A stretch of DNA of 64,000 bases from Limosilactobacillus gastricus DSM 16045 (GCF_001434365.1 NZ_AZFN01000007.1:20747-84746); one strand, 5' to 3'. Shown: positions 48,412-59,133, counted from the first letter of the stretch. Translations and numbers: made by a program. The notes: generated by a model from the sequence alone, not told the origin.

Positions 48412-49245
48412 TTGAAAAAGCAACACAAGAAATTAGCTAGTATTTTTAGTGTCTTAGGCCTAACAGTTTTATTGGCCGCTTGTTCAAATAAGCCCATTAC
48501 GAGTCATAGTACGGGAATTTGGGACCATTACATTGTATATAATTGTTCGCAATTTATTATCTGGCTCTCAAAGATCTTTGGTGGTTATGGAATGGGGATC
48601 ATTATCTTCACGATTTTGATTCGGATCATCATTTTGCCATTGATGTATTACCAATCAAAGTCAATGGTTAAAACCCAGGAATTAGCACCGAAACTAAAAG
48701 AATTACAAAAGAAGTACTCATCGCGGGATCGCGAAACGATGCAAAAGCTTCAAGCGGAACAGCAAAAGCTGTATCGTGAGGCGGGGGTTAATCCATTTGC
48801 GTCCATGTTGCCATTATTGGTTCAATTACCAGTTATGTGGGCTTTGTATCAGGCTATTTGGCGGACTAACGTTTTGAAAACTGGATCTTTCTTATGGTTG
48901 CAGTTAGGAAAAACGGATCCCTACTTTGTTTTGCCGGTCTTAGCGGCAGTCTTTACCTTTATTAGTTCGTGGTTGTCAATGGCTTCAATGCCTGAAAAAA
49001 ATTCGATGACAACGTCGATGACTTACATTATGCCGATCTTTATCTTCATTATGGCCTTACAATTCTCGGCAGCCATTACCCTTTACTGGGTTGTATCCAA
49101 TGCCTTTCAAGTGGTTCAGGTCTTGCTAGTGCAAAATCCATTTAAGATTCGGCGGGAACGGGAAGCCAAACAAAAGGCGGAACGTGATCATCAACGGAAG
49201 ATAGAAAAAGCTAAACGAAAGGCATACCAAAGTAAACGGAAATAA
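48412..49245 (+). CDS. yidC: Membrane protein insertase YidC/OxaA
   Basis: The 277-residue lipoprotein-type YidC starts at TTG with AGGAAAG upstream. The signal peptide ends in the lipobox L-A-A-C (Cys near residue 23). Five membrane segments follow with the cytoplasmic loop typical of Gram-positive YidC, and the C-terminus is a long basic Lys/Arg tail. It inserts membrane proteins alone or with SecYEG. It lies 17 bp after rnpA. Confidence 0.96.
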   Translation: MKKQHKKLASIFSVLGLTVLLAACSNKPITSHSTGIWDHYIVYNCSQFIIWLSKIFGGYGMGIIIFTILIRIIILPLMYYQSKSMVKTQELAPKLKELQKKYSSRDRETMQKLQAEQQKLYREAGVNPFASMLPLLVQLPVMWALYQAIWRTNVLKTGSFLWLQLGKTDPYFVLPVLAAVFTFISSWLSMASMPEKNSMTTSMTYIMPIFIFIMALQFSAAITLYWVVSNAFQVVQVLLVQNPFKIRREREAKQKAERDHQRKIEKAKRKAYQSKRK

Positions 49246-49310
49246 TTGACATTCGATTTAATTATTTTTAAAATATGACTGTTTAAAAGTGAATATTCGT
49301 TAGAGTAGTG

Positions 49311-49358
49311 AAAGTGCTTTGACCATTCCGATAATACGGGTGGCTTTGCGCTTTTTTT
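49311..49358 (+). terminator. Terminator after yidC
   Basis: AAAGTGC (49311-49317) pairs with GCGCTTT (49348-49354, one wobble), followed by seven T; ACC/GGT pairs within. Confidence 0.65.
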
Positions 49359-49382
49359 ATTGAAACGAGAAAGAAAACAAGT

Positions 49383-50771
49383 ATGGTAAAAACGGATCAA
49401 GATACAATTGCGGCAATTTCAACCCCCGTTGGAGAAGGCGGAATTTCCATTATTCGGGTTAGTGGTGATGATGCCTTACCAGTGGTTCAAAAGCTATTTC
49501 GGGGGAAGGATTTAGCCAAGGTAGCAACACATACCATTAATTATGGTCATATCGTGGACCCAAGTAATCAACAAGAGGTTGATGAAGTTATGGTTTCAGT
49601 GATGCGAGCTCCGAGAACTTATACGCGTGAGGATGTAATTGAGATTAACTGTCATGGCGGACTTTTAGCCACGAATCGAATTTTGCAGTTAGTCTTATCC
49701 TATGGTGCTCGCTTAGCGGATCCGGGTGAATTTACCCAGCGGGCCTTTATCAATGGTCGCTTGGATCTTTCCCAAGCTGAAGCTGTCATGGATTTAATTC
49801 GGGCGAAAACAGATCGGTCTATGGATGTAGCCTTGCATCAATTGGATGGTGATTTATCACGCTTGATCCGTCAATTACGACAAGATATTTTAGATGTCTT
49901 AGCCCAAGTGGAAGTCAATATTGATTATCCAGAATATGATGCTGTTGAAGAGATGACCTCCCAAATGTTGCGAGAAAAGGCGACGATGGTTAAGGAGCGG
50001 GTTAGTGGACTTTTAAAAACCGCTCAACAAGGTAAGGTATTGCGAGATGGATTAGCCACCGCTATTATCGGCCGGCCCAATGTTGGTAAATCAAGCCTTT
50101 TAAATGCCTTACTACATGAAGATAAAGCAATTGTTACGAACGTGGCTGGAACCACGCGAGATGTTATCGAAGAGTACGTCAATGTTGAAGGGGTCCCCTT
50201 AAAGTTAATTGATACGGCTGGAATTCGGCATACTGATGACCAGGTGGAAAAAATTGGGGTTGAACGGAGTCGCCAAGCGATTATCACGGCTGATTTAATT
50301 CTTTTGTTAATTGATCAATCACGGCCCTTATCGGAAGAAGATCGGGAATTAATTACCGCCACTGAACAAACTCCACGGATGGTGATCTTAAATAAGACGG
50401 ATTTACCAAGTGCGATTGAATTAAAGGATTTAAAAACCTTAGTTAATGGGGACCCGATTATTCAGACTTCGATTTTGGAACAGTCAGGAATGCAAGAGCT
50501 AGGGCAAGCGATCAGTCACCGCTTCTTTAATGAAGGTATCGAAAATCGGCAAAATCAAGTGATGGTAACCAACGCCCGGCATATTGGTTTATTAAAACAA
50601 GTCGAAAGTGCACTAACGGAGGTTTTATCCGGCTTGGACGCTGGCTTACCGGTCGACTTAGTTCAAATCGATATGACGACCGCATGGAATTTATTAGGTG
50701 AAATTACTGGTGATTCTTATCAGGATGAATTATTAACGGAACTGTTTAGTCAATTCTGTTTAGGAAAATAA
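49383..50771 (+). CDS. mnmE: tRNA modification GTPase MnmE
   Basis: With MnmG it installs 5-carboxymethylaminomethyl groups at U34 of tRNAs. The 462-residue protein has the tetrahydrofolate-binding N-domain, the G domain with G-R-P-N-V-G-K-S-S (near residue 226) and D-T-A-G-I-R, N-K-T-D, and the terminal catalytic C-L-G-K. The stop codon overlaps the first possible mnmG start. Confidence 0.98.
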   Translation: MVKTDQDTIAAISTPVGEGGISIIRVSGDDALPVVQKLFRGKDLAKVATHTINYGHIVDPSNQQEVDEVMVSVMRAPRTYTREDVIEINCHGGLLATNRILQLVLSYGARLADPGEFTQRAFINGRLDLSQAEAVMDLIRAKTDRSMDVALHQLDGDLSRLIRQLRQDILDVLAQVEVNIDYPEYDAVEEMTSQMLREKATMVKERVSGLLKTAQQGKVLRDGLATAIIGRPNVGKSSLLNALLHEDKAIVTNVAGTTRDVIEEYVNVEGVPLKLIDTAGIRHTDDQVEKIGVERSRQAIITADLILLLIDQSRPLSEEDRELITATEQTPRMVILNKTDLPSAIELKDLKTLVNGDPIIQTSILEQSGMQELGQAISHRFFNEGIENRQNQVMVTNARHIGLLKQVESALTEVLSGLDAGLPVDLVQIDMTTAWNLLGEITGDSYQDELLTELFSQFCLGK

Positions 50772-52687
50772 TGGAGAAGAAAATGGAAGCAAAAGTCATT
50801 CAATATCAAGGGCCAACTTATGATGTGATTGTTGTTGGAGCGGGGCATGCGGGGAGTGAAGCCGCTTTAGCCGCTGCCCGGATGGGGCAAAAGACCTTGT
50901 TAATTACGATTAGTTTGGAAATGGTAGCCTTTATGCCATGTAACCCATCATTAGGGGGACCAGCCAAAGGCGTCGTTGTCCGCGAAATTGATGCCTTGGG
51001 CGGCGAAATGGGGCACAACATCGATAAAACCTATATCCAAATGCGGATGTTAAATACTGGGAAAGGTCCAGCAGTTCGGGCCTTGCGGGCTCAGGCTGAT
51101 AAACATGCTTACCATCGGCAAATGAAGTGGACGATTGAACAAGAACCGAATTTAACCTTACGACAAGGGTTAGTTGATGAATTAATTGTTGAAGAGGGCG
51201 TGGTCAAAGGGGTCGTAACGAATACCGGGGCCCGTTATTTAGCCAAGGCTGTGGTTTTGACGGTAGGAACGGCTGCGCGCGGAAAGATCATCATTGGGGA
51301 ATTGCAGTACGAATCTGGTCCTAACAATTCAAAACCGGCAATGAAATTAACGGCCTCACTTAAGGAGCTGGGTTTTGACATTCAACGGTTTAAGACTGGA
51401 ACCCCGCCAAGAGTAAATGGGAACACGATCGACTATCAAGTGACCGAAGAACAACCGGGTAATCCAGAACCGCACCATTTTTCGTTTGATACACCGGATA
51501 CTGCCTACTTACCGTTGAAAGATCAAATTTCAAGTTGGTTAACCTACACCAACCCCACGACCCATCAAATCTTGCGAGATAATCTAGATCGGGCGCCCTT
51601 ATTCTCTGGTTTGATTGAAGGGGTTGGCCCACGCTATTGTCCATCCATTGAAGACAAGATTGTTCGGTTTGCTGACAAAGATCGTCATCAGGTCTTTTTG
51701 GAACCAGAAGGTCGGGATACTGACGAATTCTATTTGGATGGCCTATCAACTTCGATGCCGGAAGAAATCCAACAAAAGATGATTCACTCAATTAAGGGTT
51801 TAGAAACAGCGGAAATGATGCGGCCGGGATATGCGATTGAGTACGATGTCGTGGCGCCTTATCAACTTCATCCAACGCTGGAAACTAAACTAATTCAAGG
51901 GTTATATACAGCAGGACAAACTAATGGGACGTCGGGTTACGAGGAAGCGGCCGGCCAAGGATTAATTGCTGGGATTAATGCGGCTTTGAAAATTCAAGGT
52001 AAGGAACCCCTAGTTTTAAAACGATCGGAATCTTATATTGGGGTCATGATTGATGATTTAGTGACAAAGGGAACCAAGGAACCTTATCGACTTTTGACAA
52101 GTCGGGCTGAATATCGCTTATTAATCCGGCACGATAATGCTGATTTAAGGTTGATGAAGTATGGACATCGGATTGGTTTAGTTTCTGATGAGCGGTTTGC
52201 CCATTTGAAAGCTAAGCAAACCCATATTCAAGATGAAATTAATCGCCTTAACAACTACCGGATTAAACCGGGTCAAGCGGTTGATGCCTTTATTAAAGCT
52301 AATGGTGACAATCCGTTAAAAGATGCCATTGTAGCTGCCGATTTTTTGAAGCGACCATATGTTGATTATCAGACCTTGCAACAGTTTGTTCCGGCTTTAG
52401 AAAAACCACTTAGTCGGCACGAGCAAGAACAAGTGGAGATTCAAATTAAATATGATGGTTACATCAAAAAAGAAGAAGCCCGGATTGAACGGATGAAGCG
52501 GATGGAAGAAAAGCGGATTCCTGCAACGATTGACTATAACCAAATTGAAGACTTAGCCACCGAAGGCCGCCAAAAATTAGCTAAGATTCGTCCAGAAACT
52601 TTAGCTCAAGCTTCGCGGATTAGTGGGGTCAATCCGGCTGATTTAGCAATTTTAAGTGTTTACTTACGGCAAGGAAAATTAAAGTAA
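50771..52687 (+). CDS. mnmG: tRNA modification flavoprotein MnmG (GidA)
   Basis: The 638-residue FAD/NADH enzyme has the dinucleotide motif [10 protein letters not shown] (near 22-31), [12 protein letters not shown], and the C-terminal helical domain. It overlaps mnmE by one base; the ATG at 50783, preceded by GGAGAAG, is an alternative start. In many Firmicutes rsmG, noc and parAB follow; here a cell-wall cluster follows instead. Confidence 0.98.
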   Translation: MEKKMEAKVIQYQGPTYDVIVVGAGHAGSEAALAAARMGQKTLLITISLEMVAFMPCNPSLGGPAKGVVVREIDALGGEMGHNIDKTYIQMRMLNTGKGPAVRALRAQADKHAYHRQMKWTIEQEPNLTLRQGLVDELIVEEGVVKGVVTNTGARYLAKAVVLTVGTAARGKIIIGELQYESGPNNSKPAMKLTASLKELGFDIQRFKTGTPPRVNGNTIDYQVTEEQPGNPEPHHFSFDTPDTAYLPLKDQISSWLTYTNPTTHQILRDNLDRAPLFSGLIEGVGPRYCPSIEDKIVRFADKDRHQVFLEPEGRDTDEFYLDGLSTSMPEEIQQKMIHSIKGLETAEMMRPGYAIEYDVVAPYQLHPTLETKLIQGLYTAGQTNGTSGYEEAAGQGLIAGINAALKIQGKEPLVLKRSESYIGVMIDDLVTKGTKEPYRLLTSRAEYRLLIRHDNADLRLMKYGHRIGLVSDERFAHLKAKQTHIQDEINRLNNYRIKPGQAVDAFIKANGDNPLKDAIVAADFLKRPYVDYQTLQQFVPALEKPLSRHEQEQVEIQIKYDGYIKKEEARIERMKRMEEKRIPATIDYNQIEDLATEGRQKLAKIRPETLAQASRISGVNPADLAILSVYLRQGKLK

Positions 52688-52790
52688 AATCATTCTTTAA
52701 GAATAACTAATCAATCTGTACAATTGGGTGCAAAATGGTATGATTGGATAGAGTAAATTAACGTCAAGCGACGATTACGGGAGAAGAAAA

Positions 52791-54017
52791 GTGAAAACAC
52801 AAGTTGATTTTCAACCCGTTTTACTAGGAACGGACTTTAACTGTTACGGAATGGCCCGCTCCTTTTATCACGAATACGGGATTAAGAGTATTGCTTTTGG
52901 GGTTATGCATATGGCACCAACGCGTTACACGAAATTAGTTGATGTGCGTGTGGTAGAAGGATTTAATAGTAATCCCGTCTTTATGGAAACCTTGACGGCC
53001 TTTGCCAAGACGATGGATCCAAATAAAAAGTACTTATTATTGTCATGTGGGGATGGCTATACGGAATTAATTTCAGAACACTTAACGGAATTAAAGCAAT
53101 GGTTTGTTTGTCCTTATGTTGATAATGAGCTTTTTAAACGTTTAGGTAGCAAAGAGACCTTCTATGCGGCCGCTGAAGAATATGGACTACCATATCCAAA
53201 AACGAAATTAATTTCCCGGGAAATGGTTGAGCGTGGTGAAAAGATTGAATTACCATTTGATTTCCCAGTGGCCTTAAAACCTTCGGATAGTATCGCCTGG
53301 CTAGATGTTGATTTTGAGGGACGCAAGAAGGCCTTCATTTTAGATTCCCGGCAACAATTTGATGAACTATTACCCAAAATTTATCAAGCTGGTTATACCG
53401 GGAAGATGATTTGCCAAGACTTTATTCCTGGTGATGATTCTAATATGCGCGTAGTGAATGCATATGTGGATTCTGATCATCATGTGCGGATGATTTCCTT
53501 AGGTCATCCCCTCTTGGAAGACCCATCACCAGCGGCCGTGGGTAATTATATGGTGATCTTGCCCGAAAAAAATGATCAGATTTATCAAACTATTCAGAAG
53601 TTTTTAGAAGAGATCGAGTATGTTGGTTTTGCTGATTTTGATCTGAAGTATGACCGTCGGGATGATACTTACAAGGTCTTTGAAATTAATCTTCGTCAGG
53701 GACGGAGTAGTTTTTATTGTACCCTTAATGGTTATAATCTTGCGAAGTATGTCGTAGAAGACGTCATTTATCACCAACCCTTCACGGAAACTGAATATGC
53801 GGATGGCGATCAATTATGGTTGGGGGTACCTAAAAAGATCTTCTATCAATATGCTAAAGAAAGTGAATATAAGGATCGAGCAGTGAAATTATTGAAGGCA
53901 GGTAAATATGGCACGACGGCCTTTGATAAAGACGATACCTTGAAGCAACGGATGCTGATGCATTATGCTTTCTATTTGATGCCAGGGAATTACAAAAAAT
54001 ATTTTGTGCAACGATAA
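52791..54017 (+). CDS. ATP-grasp D-aspartate ligase (Aslfm-type)
   Basis: The 408-residue ATP-grasp protein resembles D-aspartate ligase of Enterococcus faecium (Aslfm), which attaches D-Asp to the epsilon-amino group of the stem-peptide diamino acid to build the cross-bridge. Visible are an ATP-binding A-L-K-P-S-D-S lysine (near residue 165) and the metal-binding F-E-I-N-L-R-Q-G-R. Translation starts at GTG with GGGAGAAG upstream. A promoter with an extended -10 (TGGTATGAT) lies upstream. It leads a run with asnB and murE. A perfect Noc-consensus palindrome lies inside. Substrate inferred from family and context. Confidence 0.85.
   Translation: MKTQVDFQPVLLGTDFNCYGMARSFYHEYGIKSIAFGVMHMAPTRYTKLVDVRVVEGFNSNPVFMETLTAFAKTMDPNKKYLLLSCGDGYTELISEHLTELKQWFVCPYVDNELFKRLGSKETFYAAAEEYGLPYPKTKLISREMVERGEKIELPFDFPVALKPSDSIAWLDVDFEGRKKAFILDSRQQFDELLPKIYQAGYTGKMICQDFIPGDDSNMRVVNAYVDSDHHVRMISLGHPLLEDPSPAAVGNYMVILPEKNDQIYQTIQKFLEEIEYVGFADFDLKYDRRDDTYKVFEINLRQGRSSFYCTLNGYNLAKYVVEDVIYHQPFTETEYADGDQLWLGVPKKIFYQYAKESEYKDRAVKLLKAGKYGTTAFDKDDTLKQRMLMHYAFYLMPGNYKKYFVQR
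53211..53224. promoter_or_regulatory. Perfect Noc-binding-site consensus (in D-Asp ligase gene)
   Basis: ATTTCCCGGGAAAT within the L-I-S-R-E-M codons. Confidence 0.6.
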
Positions 54018-54035
54018 GATCAGGAGAAGAAAAAC

Positions 54036-55946
54036 ATGTGTGGATTTGTTTCCTTTGTGAATGACGAAGCTCCGCAATTAAAAGATAATGAAATTCAAAC
54101 GATGATGAAACGGATTGTTCATCGCGGACCAGATGATGCCAACCATTATGTTGATGAACATGTGGCCCTTGGTTTTCGTCGGTTGAGTTTTATTGACGTC
54201 AAAAGTGGTCGGCAACCAATTTTTAATGAGGATGAATCAAAAGCCATCATTTTTAATGGGGAAATTTATAATTTTAAGTCGCTTCGTGAAAAATTGGTTG
54301 AAGCTGGACACATTTTTCGAACCCATGCCGATACGGAAGTAATTTTACATGGGTATGAAGAATGGGGAGCAGATATCGCTAAAAAATTGCGGGGCATGTT
54401 TGCCTTCATTATTTGGGATCGGCAAACTAATACCATGTTTGGGGCGCGGGATCATTTTGGCATTAAGCCGCTTTATTATGCTCAAATGAACGGAACATTC
54501 TTTGTAGGGTCTGAAATTAAGGCCTTTTTAGATCATCCTTCCTTTAAGATGGAATTGAACAAAGCAGCGCTTAAACCATACTTGACTTTCCAATACCCAG
54601 CGACGCGGGAAACCTTCTTTAAGCGCGTCTTTAAATTACCAGAAGGGCATTACTTCCACTACCAAGATGGCAAGTTTGAAATGGCGCAATACTGGGATGT
54701 TGACTTTGATCCCGAAGAGGAATCATTCGGCGAAGCGGTTGATAAGATTGAAGCAGCTGTGGATGAATCGGTTAAGGCGCACTCATTTGCGGATGAGGGG
54801 ATTAAAGTTGGCTCTTTTCTATCTGCGGGGGTTGATTCAAGTTATGTCACGGCGATGATGAAGCCTGATAATACCTTCTCAATCGGCTTTGATAGTGGGT
54901 ATGATGAAACTAAGCAAGCGCGCGAATTAGCAGCAAAATTAGAGTTAAAGAATACTGATAAGACCCTAACGAATGAAGAAGCCTTCAATGCTTTTCCGAA
55001 GATTCAATACTATTTAGATGAACCCGATTCAAATCCGTCCGTAGTTCCCTTATACTTTTTAACTAAATTGGCGAAGGATAATGGCTACAAGGCCATGCTA
55101 TCTGGCGAGGGAGCTGATGAATTGTTTGCCGGATATACGGACTATGGTTTTAATACGAAGTCTAAGGCGATCCGGTGGTTTGCCGATCAATTAAAGAAAC
55201 TGCCGCAAAAGCAACGGCATAGTTTAAGTAAGGCCCTTAAGAAATCACCTAACTTCCCAGGGCGCTTACATTTGTACCACGCTCTCGCTCCGGCGAATGA
55301 GGACTTTATCGGCCAAGCCTATATTTTCTCGCCTGCTGAAGCAGCAGACTTATTGCAAGAGGATTATAATTGTGGGCCGACGATCGCTGAGATTATGGAT
55401 CCACTGTATGATAAAGTGGCTACTAAGGATATTGATGAAGTTGCTAAGAAGCAATACATGGATGTTCACCAATGGATGCCAGGTGATATCTTATTAAAGG
55501 CTGATAAGATGAGTATGGCAAATTCCTTGGAGCTACGGGTTCCATTATTGGATCGAAAAGTAATGGATGTGGCCCGGACGACGCCAAGTAAATATCTCTT
55601 TAACTATAAGGGAACGAAGTGGGCCTTTAGAATGGCCGCTAATCGGCACTTACCAGAAGAATGGGCAACGCGTCCTAAGATGGGCTTCCCTGTTCCAATT
55701 CGGGAATGGTTGCATCAAGAAAAGTACTACAAAGAAGTTCGGGCAATGTTTGCTGAAGATTTTGTGAACGAATTCTTTGACCAAGCTAAGTTATTGCAAT
55801 TAGCTGATGATAACTTTGCTGGGAAGATTGATGGGCGCCGAAAGTTATGGACCATTTATACTTTCTTGGTTTGGTATAAACTATACTTTATTGATCATTA
55901 TCAACCGGATGAATCAGTAATTGATCAAGCTCAACAAGTGGGGTAA
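54036..55946 (+). CDS. Asparagine synthase family protein, probable cross-bridge D-Asp amidase (AsnH-like)
   Basis: The 636-residue glutamine-dependent amidotransferase has the catalytic Cys2 after the initiator Met, class II glutaminase motifs (H-R-G-P-D-D, F-N-G-E-I-Y-N), and the synthetase domain with L-S-A-G-V-D-S-S (near residue 264) and S-G-E-G-A-D-E-L-F-A-G-Y. In Lactococcus an AsnB-like enzyme, AsnH, amidates D-Asp in the cross-bridge. Its place directly after the D-Asp ligase (18-bp gap, AGGAGAAG upstream) and before murE supports that role. Free asparagine synthesis is the alternative. Confidence 0.87.
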   Translation: MCGFVSFVNDEAPQLKDNEIQTMMKRIVHRGPDDANHYVDEHVALGFRRLSFIDVKSGRQPIFNEDESKAIIFNGEIYNFKSLREKLVEAGHIFRTHADTEVILHGYEEWGADIAKKLRGMFAFIIWDRQTNTMFGARDHFGIKPLYYAQMNGTFFVGSEIKAFLDHPSFKMELNKAALKPYLTFQYPATRETFFKRVFKLPEGHYFHYQDGKFEMAQYWDVDFDPEEESFGEAVDKIEAAVDESVKAHSFADEGIKVGSFLSAGVDSSYVTAMMKPDNTFSIGFDSGYDETKQARELAAKLELKNTDKTLTNEEAFNAFPKIQYYLDEPDSNPSVVPLYFLTKLAKDNGYKAMLSGEGADELFAGYTDYGFNTKSKAIRWFADQLKKLPQKQRHSLSKALKKSPNFPGRLHLYHALAPANEDFIGQAYIFSPAEAADLLQEDYNCGPTIAEIMDPLYDKVATKDIDEVAKKQYMDVHQWMPGDILLKADKMSMANSLELRVPLLDRKVMDVARTTPSKYLFNYKGTKWAFRMAANRHLPEEWATRPKMGFPVPIREWLHQEKYYKEVRAMFAEDFVNEFFDQAKLLQLADDNFAGKIDGRRKLWTIYTFLVWYKLYFIDHYQPDESVIDQAQQVG

Positions 55947-55950
55947 AGAC

Positions 55951-57477
55951 ATGCTGTCGTTACAAGGGGCCATTGACCTATTAAAGGCTCACCAATTGTT
56001 TGAAGAAGTCATTATCAATCAGCAACGGCATTATGACTTATCAGACTCACTTAAGGATCAACCAATCAACCAATTGACTTATGATTCTCGTCAGGTAGAA
56101 GCACAAGCACTATTTATTTGCAAAGGACTTCATTTTAATACGCAGTATTTGATCGATGCTATCCATAAAGGTGCAGTTGCTATTCTGTCGAGTCAAGCAC
56201 AAGTTGAAATCGTTAAAGCTCAACAGCTAAGGGCGATCCAAATTGTCGTTAATGATGTTCAAAAGGCGATGGCCGTTTTAGCACGTGGCTTTTATGGGAA
56301 CCCTGATGAGCAATTAACCATGATTGGTTATACCGGGACGAAAGGTAAGACGACTTCGGTCTACTTCGCACGTCATATTTTACAAGCACAATACGGGTCA
56401 AACGTAGCGCAATTATCATCAATTGATAATTGTTTAAATGGGACTGATTATGTGGAATCCCATCTGACAACACCAGAATCCTTAGATCTATTTCGGATGT
56501 TGCGGGAAGCTGTTGACCACGGTATGAAGTATTTGGTCATGGAAGTTTCAAGTCAGGCCTATAAGAAATCACGGGTATATGGCTTACAATTTGACTATGG
56601 GGTCTTTTTAAATATCTCACCTGACCATATTAGTCCAGTCGAACACCCAAACTTTGATGATTATTTATATTGTAAGAGTCAAATTATTGAGCACAGTAAG
56701 CAGATCATTATTTCCCGGGAAATTGCGGCCTATGATTTACTAATTGAAAAAGCTCGTGAAAGGAATGTTCCCGTCATATCTTTTGGTGTTCGTCCAGGCT
56801 GTGATTATCAATACCAAGCAGAAGAACATGGCTATTTTAAAGTTAAGACCAATCGGAACCTATTGCCACAGTTGGATGGTCAATATCGGGTAATGGTTCC
56901 GGGTAACTTTAACTATGCTAATGCCCTATCAGCGATGATTGTGGCAGCTCAATTGAAGATTAAACCGGCCACGATTAAACAAGGCTTATTGGAGACGGTT
57001 GTTCCGGGACGGATGGAGATGATGACTTCTCCTAACGGAATTATTGCCTGCGTTGACTATGCCCATAATTATTTAAGTTTAACGGCAAGCTTTGCCTTTT
57101 TAAAACATGAATACCCGCAAGGTCGTTTAATTGTGGTGGTTAGTTCGGTTGGTAATAAGGCGGAATCGCGTCGATCAGGAATTGCTAAAGCTTTGATGGA
57201 ATATGCAGATATTGCAATTCTAACTAGTGATGATACTTATGGAGAAGACCAACAAAAGGTGATTCAAGAGATCCACTCCTATCTTTCAGGTCCGAAGCCG
57301 GTTGAGGTTTTAGAGATCCTAGATCGTGAAGCAGCCGTTCGGCAAGCTTTTGCTCTTGCTCAACCCCAAGATGTCGTTTTTCTCGCCGCTAAAGGTCGTG
57401 AGCAATACCTGCGAGTAGCAAGTGGAAATCAACCGTATTTCGGTGATTATCAACTAGCGCAAGAATTGACGAAGTAA
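55951..57477 (+). CDS. MurE-family UDP-MurNAc-tripeptide synthetase, copy 1
   Basis: The ligase adds the third residue (a diamino acid) to UDP-MurNAc-L-Ala-D-Glu. The 508-residue protein has the Mur ligase P-loop T-G-T-K-G-K-T-T-S near residue 127, T-T-P-E-S-L-D, the lysine to be carbamylated in Y-L-Y-C-K-S-Q, and D-Y-A-H-N. The specificity loop reads S-D-D-T-Y-G-E-D (near 426) instead of the meso-DAP-type D-N-P-R. The phosphate-binding region is S-S-V-G-N-K-A-E-S-R-R. The ATG at 55951, 4 bp after the asnB stop, is chosen over an in-frame start inside asnB. Confidence 0.88.
   Translation: MLSLQGAIDLLKAHQLFEEVIINQQRHYDLSDSLKDQPINQLTYDSRQVEAQALFICKGLHFNTQYLIDAIHKGAVAILSSQAQVEIVKAQQLRAIQIVVNDVQKAMAVLARGFYGNPDEQLTMIGYTGTKGKTTSVYFARHILQAQYGSNVAQLSSIDNCLNGTDYVESHLTTPESLDLFRMLREAVDHGMKYLVMEVSSQAYKKSRVYGLQFDYGVFLNISPDHISPVEHPNFDDYLYCKSQIIEHSKQIIISREIAAYDLLIEKARERNVPVISFGVRPGCDYQYQAEEHGYFKVKTNRNLLPQLDGQYRVMVPGNFNYANALSAMIVAAQLKIKPATIKQGLLETVVPGRMEMMTSPNGIIACVDYAHNYLSLTASFAFLKHEYPQGRLIVVVSSVGNKAESRRSGIAKALMEYADIAILTSDDTYGEDQQKVIQEIHSYLSGPKPVEVLEILDREAAVRQAFALAQPQDVVFLAAKGREQYLRVASGNQPYFGDYQLAQELTK
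56710..56723. promoter_or_regulatory. Perfect Noc-binding-site consensus (in murE copy 1)
   Basis: ATTTCCCGGGAAAT within the I-I-S-R-E-I codons of the first murE gene. Confidence 0.6.
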
Positions 57478-57480
57478 GTT

Positions 57481-57518
57481 AATAGTGGACCATCCAGGAG
57501 GTTGGCTCCACTATTTTT
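57481..57518 (+). terminator. Terminator between the two murE genes
   Basis: AATAGTGGA (57481-57489) pairs with TCCACTATT (57507-57515), then T. The second murE therefore has its own promoter, with TATAAT at 57576-57581. Confidence 0.75.
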
Positions 57519-57612
57519 ATGGGGAACTTCCTTAAATATTCTTGAATTTGAAAAAGAAGGATCAAAGGCGATTAGTATAATTTTCTCAGATAGCTAGACA
57601 AGGAGACAAACA

Positions 57613-59133
57613 ATGTTAACAGTTAATGAGGTTGTGCGTTTGCTTAAAGAACGCCAACTGTTCGAAGAGGTCATTTGTGACAACCAACGGCACTACACCC
57701 TTCCAGAATCCGTTCGGGCAACCGAAATAACGGATGTGACCTATGATTCCCGCCAAGTTAAGTCACAGGCGCTCTTCTTCTGTAAGGGGTTAAATTTTAA
57801 CTTTAAATACTTACAAGACGCCGTTGCAGCTGGATCAACTGTGACCATTACGGAACGGAGCCAAGTTGATGATATCTTAAAGACCCAGTTACCAGTGATT
57901 GCGATCATTGTAACTGATGTTCAAAAAGCTATGGCAACGGTCGCGCGAGCTTTTTACGGTAACCCAGATCAATCTTTAACCATGATTGGGTTTACGGGTA
58001 CTAAAGGGAAGACGACCTCGGTTTATTTTACACGACACATCTTACAAGCAGTTTTTGGCAAGCAAGTTGCTCAATTATCATCGATTGATGAATGTTTAGA
58101 TGGTGAACATTTTATTGAAGCGCATTTAACCACCCCTGAATCGTTGGATTTATTCCGCATGCTAAAAGCAGCCGTTGATCATGGGATGAAGTATCTGGTG
58201 ATGGAAGTTTCTAGTCAAGCTTATAAGAAATCGCGGGTTTATGGACTAGAATTTGATTACGGTGTTTTCCTAAATATTTCACCTGATCATATCAGTCCAG
58301 TTGAACACCCAGATTTTGATGATTATCTATATTGTAAGAGTCAGATTGTTGCTAATAGCAAAACGGTCATTATTTCCCGGGAAATTAAAGACTATGCCTT
58401 TTTAGCAGAAAAGGCACAAGCTTATCAAACCAAGGTGATTTCTATCGGCCAAGATGCGGCGGCTGATTACCAATATCAAGGCCACCCCCATGGTCAATTT
58501 ACAGTTAAAACGACCGCCGGTACAAGCGATTATCAAATTAAGATTCCTGGAGACTTTAATTATGCTAATGCAACGGCAGCTATCGCTGTGGCCCAACAAT
58601 TAACGAATGATCAGGAGCAGATTAAGGCTGGTTTATTAGCCACCACCGTTCCGGGCCGGATGGAATTTTTAAGTAATCATCATGGGTATGTGGCCTATGT
58701 TGACTATGCGCATAATTATTTAAGCCTTTCGGAGAGCTTTAAGTTTATGAAACATGAGTATCCAAAGGGACGTTTAATTGTGGTGATTGGTGCGGCTGGA
58801 GGCAAAGCTGAGTCGCGTCGTCATGATATCGGGATGACCTTGTCAGAATACGCGGATGTGGCGATTCTAACGAGTGAAGATAACTTTAAGGAAGATCCAT
58901 ACCAAATTGTTGACGATATTAAAGCTAATATTACGAATCCTGAATTACAAGTAATTGTTGAGGTTGATCGAGTAAAAGCGATTGAACAGGCCTTTGCGAT
59001 GGTTAAACCTGGCGATGTCATTTTCATGGCCGGAAAAGGTCGCGAGGTCTTTATGCATGACGTGGATGGTGATAAGCCATACATTGGCGATTATCAATTA
59101 TCGCAAAAGTTGATGGTTGAATATGATAAATAA
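57613..59133 (+). CDS. MurE-family UDP-MurNAc-tripeptide synthetase, copy 2
   Basis: The 506-residue paralogue of the preceding gene is clearly similar along its whole length and keeps the P-loop (near residue 126) and the carbamylated-lysine motif. It differs at likely specificity positions: S-E-D-N-F-K-E-D (near 420) versus S-D-D-T-Y-G-E-D in copy 1, and G-A-A-G-G-K-A-E-S-R-R versus S-S-V-G-N-K-A-E-S-R-R. Neither carries the meso-DAP motif. CAAGGAG precedes the start. It is probably the main L-Lys or L-Orn adding enzyme; the division of labour is unknown. Confidence 0.9.
   Translation: MLTVNEVVRLLKERQLFEEVICDNQRHYTLPESVRATEITDVTYDSRQVKSQALFFCKGLNFNFKYLQDAVAAGSTVTITERSQVDDILKTQLPVIAIIVTDVQKAMATVARAFYGNPDQSLTMIGFTGTKGKTTSVYFTRHILQAVFGKQVAQLSSIDECLDGEHFIEAHLTTPESLDLFRMLKAAVDHGMKYLVMEVSSQAYKKSRVYGLEFDYGVFLNISPDHISPVEHPDFDDYLYCKSQIVANSKTVIISREIKDYAFLAEKAQAYQTKVISIGQDAAADYQYQGHPHGQFTVKTTAGTSDYQIKIPGDFNYANATAAIAVAQQLTNDQEQIKAGLLATTVPGRMEFLSNHHGYVAYVDYAHNYLSLSESFKFMKHEYPKGRLIVVIGAAGGKAESRRHDIGMTLSEYADVAILTSEDNFKEDPYQIVDDIKANITNPELQVIVEVDRVKAIEQAFAMVKPGDVIFMAGKGREVFMHDVDGDKPYIGDYQLSQKLMVEYDK
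58372..58385. promoter_or_regulatory. Perfect Noc-binding-site consensus (in murE copy 2)
   Basis: ATTTCCCGGGAAAT at the position homologous to the site in murE copy 1. Confidence 0.6.
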
